In this document: positions 5,808 to 9,601 of the stretch, in pieces
Layout: the number at the start of each line of letters is the position of its first letter
Numbering within the stretch: position 1 is the first letter of the stretch
From: Limnoraphis robusta CS-951
GTDB lineage: Bacteria; Cyanobacteriota; Cyanobacteriia; Cyanobacteriales; Microcoleaceae
Assembly: GCF_000972705.2 (NCBI RefSeq)
Contig: NZ_LATL02000030.1
Span: 1-9,601 of the forward strand
Direction of reading: 5' to 3'
Length of the DNA: 9,601 bases
Translations under genes and position numbers: made by a program
Notes under the pieces: model-generated
What the model saw: the letters and a program-made list of their open reading frames with translations, nothing else
What the model was told of the DNA's origin: nothing
Databases searched by the model: none

Positions 5808-6983
5808 TTAAAACATATCAGCCGGATCAGCAGATTGTAATTTTTGTGTAGCAATTGCGCCAGACATGACACACATTATTAACGTTAAAAGTAGCACGGT
5901 AATTGCTCTAATTTGAGTCATCATAATCGGTAAAGAAGTCGCTTTTGCAGCCACATGATATAAACCTATCGGTAAAATCAACCCTGGAATAAACCCCAAA
6001 AAGGCTAAAATAACCGCTTCTTCAAATACAACTGCTAACAAATAACGATGACGATAACCCATTGCTTTAAAAGTAGCATATTCCTTAATATGAGCGCTGA
6101 CATCAGTTGATAAAACTTGATAAACAATCACCACCCCGACAACAAACGCCATCCCAGTTCCTAATGTAAAAATAAATCCAATCGGACTTTCTTCTTGCCA
6201 ATATTTTAGCTCATCTTCAATAAATTCTTCAATCGTCATTACTTCGACATCTTCAGGAAGATGTTGTTTCAACGCTTCAGCAACAACAGTATAATCTGCT
6301 TCGGGTTCAACATGAATTAACCCTAAACTGACACTCCCCGCATCTCGACGCGGAAACAACATTAAAAAGTTTTGATCGCTCGTCATCAACACCCCATCCG
6401 TTCCAAAAGAAGCCCCTAAAGAAAACAGTCCTTTAACGGTAATTCTTCGTCCTTCTGCTTCTGTAGAAACCCAATTTCCCTCGCTAATTTGTGCAATTAC
6501 ATCCTGGTATTCACCCCGAGCTTTGCGATCAAATAATACCACATCTGGAATTTTAATTTTATCTAGCTGTTGATTAACTTCGGGAATATTAAACGCGGGA
6601 TAATTCGGATCAAATCCAATCACTTGTAAGGGATTATCCTCACGAGTTTGGGGATTTTTCCAGTTAATATTTTGAGAATACAACCCATGAGCAGATTCTA
6701 CACCGGGAACATCCATCGACTGATACAATCTTCGTCGGGTAAACGTAGATAAATTTTGGGTATTTTTAGCTTTGGGACTGACTAATACAATGTCTGCATT
6801 TAAAGCCCCTCTAATCTTAGTATTACTATCATAAAGAGATTGTTGAAACCCCATTTGCATGAACATTAAAACATCTGCAAAAGCAATCCCCGAAATCGCG
6901 ACTAATAAGCGACTTTTACTGTGACTCAGTTGTAACCAACCCAAGGGAGTTCGTCTTTTAAATGATTGCAGCCATTTGATCAT
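5808..6983 (-). CDS. devC: DevC-like ABC transporter permease
   Basis: A 391-residue inner-membrane permease of the DevC family, with MacB/FtsX-type topology. One membrane helix lies near the N terminus (about 25-45), followed by a large periplasmic domain (about 50-265). Three C-terminal helices follow (about 267-291, 315-343 and 357-377). Typical DevC stretches are TPLGWLQLSHSKSRLLVA (12-29), GFQQSLYDSN (45-54) and STDVSAHIKEYATFKAMGY (292-310), the last holding the cytoplasmic helix expected to dock on DevA. The length is normal for the family. The ATG at 6983 overlaps the devB stop codon as ATGA, so the two are almost surely translationally coupled. It partners with DevB and DevA. No frameshift or missing segment is seen, and no HIP1 site falls in the gene although devB has six. 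Confidence 0.94.
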   Translation of the reverse strand: MIKWLQSFKRRTPLGWLQLSHSKSRLLVAISGIAFADVLMFMQMGFQQSLYDSNTKIRGALNADIVLVSPKAKNTQNLSTFTRRRLYQSMDVPGVESAHGLYSQNINWKNPQTREDNPLQVIGFDPNYPAFNIPEVNQQLDKIKIPDVVLFDRKARGEYQDVIAQISEGNWVSTEAEGRRITVKGLFSLGASFGTDGVLMTSDQNFLMLFPRRDAGSVSLGLIHVEPEADYTVVAEALKQHLPEDVEVMTIEEFIEDELKYWQEESPIGFIFTLGTGMAFVVGVVIVYQVLSTDVSAHIKEYATFKAMGYRHRYLLAVVFEEAVILAFLGFIPGLILPIGLYHVAAKATSLPIMMTQIRAITVLLLTLIMCVMSGAIATQKLQSADPADMF

Positions 6984-8371
6984 AATTGCACCTCAACTTG
7001 CACTTGTAAATTGGTGAATTTTGCGGCGGTTTGACTCGAACTTTCATCTAAACGAACATGAACTTCCACGACTCTTGCATCAATGTTTTCACTCGGATCA
7101 GCATTAATCACGCTTTGTTGTTGCACTTTGCGATCAATACGCTCTACTGTTCCTGTTAATATTTCTGGTAAGGCTTCACTGGTAATTTTTGCCGTTTTTC
7201 CCAGTTGAATTTTTTGAATATCACTTTGATAAACTTCGGCGATCGCATACATTTGTTGAGTGCGCCCAATTTCTACAATTCCTTCATTAGAAACCACTTC
7301 CCCCGCCCGTGTATGAATATCCATCACCACACCATCTTGGGGCGATCGCACATAAACCTGTGCTAAATTGGCTTCAGCTTGTTTGACTGTGGCGATCGCT
7401 CGATTAACTTCGGTTTGAGCAAGTTGTACATCAACAGGGCGAACTTCTGCTAAACTTTCTAATTGCGATCGCGCTTGACTAATTTGTTGATCTCCGGTAC
7501 TTTGAATCCGACTCAGGGTAACTTCAGCTTCGATAATTTGTTCTTTTGCAGTGCGGTTAATTCGATCTAAATTTGCTTCAGCTTCGATAATTTGTTCTTT
7601 TGCAGTGCGGTTAATTCGCTCTAAATTCGCCTCAGCTTCGATAATTTGTTGGCGACTGGTTTCTACACTCAACCCTTTTGTATCAAAGGAGGATTGAGAA
7701 ATGGCGCCCTCTGTGTACAATTGTTGATAACGTTGATATTCTGCTTCTGCGTTGTTCAGTTCCGCCCTCAGCCTGCCAATTGTTGCTTCTTGGGCGTTGC
7801 GTTCCCCTTCCCACTGGGCTTGAATGCGGCTAATAGTCGCTTCTTGGGCGTTGCGTTCCCCTTCCCACTCCGCTTGAATGCGTTGGAGAGTGGCTTTTTG
7901 AGCCGCTTCATCCCCTAGTAATTGCGCTTGAAGGCGGCTAATTTGCGCTTCTTGAGCCGCGAGATCTCCCGATTTTGCCCCCGCTTTAACTTGATCTAAA
8001 CGCGCCTTAGCAACTTCCACGTCTTCTTTAGCCCCTTCTAACTCAGCTTGTAAGCGATCGCGGGAGTCCAAAATTGCAATAATTTCTCCGACTTCTACGG
8101 TATCCCCTTCTTTGACTAATAATTCTGCAATTCGGTTTTCCTGGGTGGAAGTCGAGGCTTTGAGTTTAATCACTTCCCCGTCGGGTTCTAAGCGCCCCAA
8201 AGCGGTGACAGTTTGGATTTTTGGCGCAACAGTTGCGGCGGGAATGACTTCGGTAGATGGCGATCGCAAGGGGAGATAAATCGCTACACCGCCGATTCCT
8301 ATAAGCGCAATACTTGCTAATGTTAACCACTTTCGGGGGAAAGCTTCTGGTATTCTGGCTGCATCCTGCAT
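6980..8371 (-). CDS. devB: DevB-like membrane fusion protein (HlyD family)
   Basis: A 463-residue periplasmic adaptor linking the DevC/DevA complex to a TolC-type outer-membrane channel. It has a cytoplasmic tail, a membrane helix (about 15-33), a split lipoyl domain (about 72-105 and 341-370), a long coiled-coil hairpin (about 103-338) and a beta-barrel part (about 371-440). The hairpin tip carries R214-x3-L218-x6-S225, the RLS motif by which adaptors such as AcrA and MacA meet TolC. Both arms are built from four 18-residue repeats (132-203 and 242-313). Start: ATG 8371, eight bases after a strong AAGGAG (8385-8380); a GTG at 8374 is also possible and adds one residue. It is first in the operon, overlaps devC by 4 nt, and is divergent from the tetR gene with a shared operator. 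Six HIP1 sites fall within it. Confidence 0.94.
   Translation of the reverse strand: MQDAARIPEAFPRKWLTLASIALIGIGGVAIYLPLRSPSTEVIPAATVAPKIQTVTALGRLEPDGEVIKLKASTSTQENRIAELLVKEGDTVEVGEIIAILDSRDRLQAELEGAKEDVEVAKARLDQVKAGAKSGDLAAQEAQISRLQAQLLGDEAAQKATLQRIQAEWEGERNAQEATISRIQAQWEGERNAQEATIGRLRAELNNAEAEYQRYQQLYTEGAISQSSFDTKGLSVETSRQQIIEAEANLERINRTAKEQIIEAEANLDRINRTAKEQIIEAEVTLSRIQSTGDQQISQARSQLESLAEVRPVDVQLAQTEVNRAIATVKQAEANLAQVYVRSPQDGVVMDIHTRAGEVVSNEGIVEIGRTQQMYAIAEVYQSDIQKIQLGKTAKITSEALPEILTGTVERIDRKVQQQSVINADPSENIDARVVEVHVRLDESSSQTAAKFTNLQVQVEVQL
7433..7648 (-). repeat. 54-bp repeats, descending arm of the DevB hairpin
   Basis: Four 54-bp (18-residue) units occupy 7595-7648, 7541-7594, 7487-7540 and 7433-7486. 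The first two encode QIIEAEANLERINRTAKE and the same with D for E; their DNA differs at 3 of 54 bases. The third (QIIEAEVTLSRIQSTGDQ) and fourth (QISQARSQLESLAEVRPV) are progressively diverged. The close first pair points to recent duplication. Confidence 0.9.
7763..7978 (-). repeat. 54-bp repeats, ascending arm of the DevB hairpin
   Basis: Four 18-residue units: AKSGDLAAQEAQISRLQA, QLLGDEAAQKATLQRIQA, EWEGERNAQEATISRIQA and QWEGERNAQEATIGRLRA (54 bp each, from 7978 down to 7763). The last two share an identical 31-base DNA stretch exactly 54 bp apart (7785-7815 and 7839-7869). The consensus is G(D/E)..AQ(E/K)AT(I/L).R(I/L)QA. Confidence 0.9.
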
Positions 8372-8379
8372 CACAGGAA

Positions 8380-8385
8380 CTCCTT
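8380..8385 (-). promoter_or_regulatory. devB: Strong ribosome binding site of devB
   Basis: The minus strand reads AAGGAG, eight bases before ATG 8371 and five before GTG 8374. It is the best Shine-Dalgarno sequence in the window. The spacing slightly favours the ATG. Confidence 0.8.
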
Positions 8386-8398
8386 TAAAAGCAAAGAT

Positions 8399-8440
8399 TT
8401 AACTGAACCGTGTAGTCTTGTTACTAAACAGTTTAGTTAA
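8399..8440. promoter_or_regulatory. TetR-type operator between devB and tetR
   Basis: ACTAAAC (8423-8429) and GTTTAGT (8431-8437) form a perfect 7-bp inverted repeat around one base. A third half-site, TTAACTGAAC (8399-8408), differs by one base from TTAACTAAAC, the reverse complement of 8431-8440. The palindrome fills the spacer of the predicted tetR promoter and covers the predicted devB -10 box. Bound repressor would block both genes. This is what is expected for a TetR gene divergent from its target, but binding is inferred. Confidence 0.75.
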
Positions 8441-8446
8441 AATAAA
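8418..8446 (+). promoter_or_regulatory. Predicted tetR promoter
   Basis: TTGTTA (8418-8423), a 17-bp spacer and AATAAA (8441-8446) each match the sigma-70 consensus at 4 of 6 bases. Transcription would start near 8453, about 20 bases before the ATG at 8472. The operator palindrome lies in the spacer. Confidence 0.45.
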
Positions 8447-8458
8447 AGAGACTGTCAA
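8430..8458 (-). promoter_or_regulatory. Predicted devB promoter
   Basis: On the minus strand a perfect TTGACA (8458-8453), a 17-bp spacer and TAAACT (8435-8430) are present. The -10 box lies inside the operator palindrome. The start of transcription would be near 8423, giving a leader of about 50 bases to the devB ATG. This is the most convincing promoter in the window. Confidence 0.65.
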
Positions 8459-8471
8459 CCTCAAAACAAGA

Positions 8472-9101
8472 ATGGAATCGTCAAATCCCCCAAAACCCCC
8501 TCGTCGTAAAGCATCAGACAAAGCAGAAGCCATCCTGAAAGGGGCGATGCAAGAGATCATGGCTTCGGGGTATGCAGCCGCGAGTATGGATCGAATAGCA
8601 GCCGCCTCTGGTGTGTCAAAACCCACACTTTACAATTATTTTCAGGACAAAGAAAGCTTATTTATTACGTTAATTGAAAAATTAGTCAAAGAAAAATTTC
8701 AAGATTTTTTTAGCCCCCAATATTTTCAAGAACCCCTTCCACCCGGAAAAGGAGAAATATTGCTGCGACAGTTAGCCAAAAAAATAGTAGAAGATGCGGT
8801 AAATCAACCGGAGTTTCTTGATTTTATGCGAATTATTGTCGGGGAATCAGGGCGTTTTCCTGAGTTAGCCCGCACTTTTACTCGCACGATTAAAGTCACT
8901 GCTTTTGAGTCTATTACGCATTTATTTGCCAATTGTCCCGAACTAAAAACCCATGATCCAGAAGTTGCCGCCCGGATTTTTTTAGGAACAATGGTTCATT
9001 ATGTGATTACCCAAAAACTGTTACATGGTGAGGATATTTTACCAATGGATAGCGATCGCCTAATTGATGGTTTAATTGATTGTTTAACCCGTTCAAACTG
9101 A
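8472..9101 (+). CDS. TetR/AcrR-family regulator, AefR-like
   Basis: A 209-residue one-component repressor, a normal length for the family. The N-terminal DNA-binding domain is clear: AILKGAMQEIMASGY (20-34), then the helix-turn-helix SMDRIAAASGVSKPTLYNYF (38-57) and DKESLF (59-64). The ligand-binding half contains FMRIIVGESGRFPELARTF (118-136), characteristic of the AefR-like C-terminal domain (TetR_C_7). It is divergent from devB, and the shared operator suggests it represses devBCA and itself until an inducer, perhaps the exporter cargo or a related compound, binds; this is inferred. The start is ATG 8472. An in-frame TTG at 8418 would add 18 residues but overlaps the predicted -35 box and operator, so it is unlikely. 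The Pro/Arg/Lys-rich first 13 residues could add DNA contacts. A hairpin follows 34 bases after the stop. Confidence 0.92.
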   Translation: MESSNPPKPPRRKASDKAEAILKGAMQEIMASGYAAASMDRIAAASGVSKPTLYNYFQDKESLFITLIEKLVKEKFQDFFSPQYFQEPLPPGKGEILLRQLAKKIVEDAVNQPEFLDFMRIIVGESGRFPELARTFTRTIKVTAFESITHLFANCPELKTHDPEVAARIFLGTMVHYVITQKLLHGEDILPMDSDRLIDGLIDCLTRSN

Positions 9102-9135
9102 TGGGCAGATGGGGAGAGAAGAAAGAAACTGCTAA

Positions 9136-9155
9136 GGGTAATTGATGAATTACCC
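9136..9155 (+). terminator. Hairpin after tetR, possible terminator
   Basis: GGGTAATT (9136-9143) and AATTACCC (9148-9155) form a perfect 8-bp stem with a GATG loop, 34 bases past the tetR stop. There is no T tract, so it is not a standard intrinsic terminator, though cyanobacterial 3' ends often lack one. It lies before the chorismate lyase promoter region and separates the two genes. Confidence 0.45.
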
Positions 9156-9184
9156 CGACAAAACTGTAAACTGTAAAAACGCGC

Positions 9185-9190
9185 TATGAT
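9185..9190 (+). promoter_or_regulatory. Candidate -10 box for the chorismate lyase gene
   Basis: TATGAT (5 of 6 matches to TATAAT) lies 32 bases upstream of the TTG start at 9223. No good -35 box is seen; the upstream DNA holds the direct repeat ACTGTAAACTGTAAA. Low confidence. Confidence 0.3.
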
Positions 9191-9222
9191 AATGAACTGA
9201 AAATTAAGAAATGTAAAGAGCT

Positions 9223-9601
9223 TTGACTGCTAGCTTAAAATCACCAGACCCAATTAAACAGCCAACCGCTTGGCATCGTCTTCGTACCCACTGGGAAGGC
9301 GGAGAGGAAAAAGTCCGTCAAGGCTTACCCCATAGCCAACTGTCTCCTGCGTGGCAAATTTTATTACTGGGGGATGGTTCCCCAACTCGTCACTTGCAAC
9401 TGTTGACGGGAGAACCCACAGAAGTTGATGTGATTGATATGTCCCCGGTGGGGATGGATATGGATAGCGCACCCGATGCGATCAAATGGGTTCCAGGGCC
9501 ACGATTGCGACGACAGGTTTGGCTAAAAACGGCATCAGGACAACGGCTAGCCTATGCAGCCTCTTGGTGGGAAGCCAGTCATGTGGATGAATATTTGCAA
9601 A
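9223..9601 (+). CDS. Chorismate lyase, DUF98/Ycf21 type (5' part only)
   Basis: The first 126 codons of a gene cut by the window edge. The protein belongs to the cyanobacterial/plastid Ycf21 (DUF98) group of chorismate pyruvate-lyases. These split chorismate to 4-hydroxybenzoate and pyruvate, the first committed step to plastoquinone. Recognisable stretches are AWQILLLGDGSPTRHLQLL (43-61), DVIDMSPVGMD (69-79), PGPRLRRQVWL (91-101) and RLAYAASWWEASHVDEYL (108-125). The start must be TTG 9223: an in-frame TAA lies at 9214-9216 and no ATG or GTG occurs before the conserved core. The resulting MTASLKSPDPIKQPTAWHRL fits the usual N terminus. AGAG (9217-9220) is too close to be a good ribosome site. 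It probably has its own promoter and is unrelated to the exporter. Confidence 0.9.
   Translation, partial: MTASLKSPDPIKQPTAWHRLRTHWEGGEEKVRQGLPHSQLSPAWQILLLGDGSPTRHLQLLTGEPTEVDVIDMSPVGMDMDSAPDAIKWVPGPRLRRQVWLKTASGQRLAYAASWWEASHVDEYLQ

Noticed and set aside
5684..5872. Small minus-strand gene downstream of devC
   Set aside because: It overlaps the devC end in another frame, ends in the repeat island, and shows no family resemblance or ribosome site.
7646..7918. Antisense open frame in devB
   Set aside because: Its apparent repeats are the complement of the DevB 54-bp repeats.
8399..8626. Minus-strand open frame across the operator and tetR
   Set aside because: It is antisense to the TetR helix-turn-helix and would sit in the promoter region.
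9254..9472. Minus-strand open frame at the right edge
   Set aside because: It is antisense to the well-conserved chorismate lyase sequence.

Overview
The window looks like chromosomal DNA of a filamentous (Oscillatoriales-type) cyanobacterium. The evidence is ten copies of the HIP1 octamer GCGATCGC in 9.6 kb (well under one expected by chance), a heptanucleotide tandem array of the type known from filamentous cyanobacteria, a DevB-DevC-DevA exporter set, a Uma2-family protein and a DUF98/Ycf21-type chorismate lyase. Several genes appear to start with TTG, and most lack a strong Shine-Dalgarno sequence. I see no CRISPR array, tRNA, rRNA, transposase or phage gene.

Layout. Positions 1-168 are a (CTCCTAA)n array that runs off the left edge. 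It lies just past the 3' end of scpA (186-1067, minus), whose stop codon sits inside a GC-rich dispersed-repeat motif. A 180-bp divergent intergenic region separates scpA from a superfamily 1 UvrD/Rep-type helicase (1248-3662, plus). Next come an unrecognised 117-residue protein (3734-4087) and a Uma2-family putative endonuclease (about 4173-4751). The Uma2 gene runs tail-to-tail into devA with a 4-nt overlap.

The minus-strand block devB (8371-6980), devC (6983-5808) and devA (5476-4748) encodes a membrane fusion protein, a permease and an ATPase. They form an inner-membrane ABC exporter that is expected to work with a TolC-like outer-membrane channel. devB and devC overlap by ATGA, but devA is split off by 331 bp filled with palindromic repeats. 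A TetR/AefR-like regulator (8472-9101, plus) is divergent from devB. A near-perfect palindrome lies within both predicted promoters, so the regulator probably represses itself and the exporter. At the right edge is the 5' part of a chorismate lyase gene (9223 onward), the entry step to plastoquinone.

I do not see a clearly new multi-gene system. The most interesting items are the matched 18-residue repeats in both arms of the DevB coiled-coil hairpin, the operator architecture between tetR and devB, the repeat island that splits devA from devBC, and the heptamer array beside scpA.
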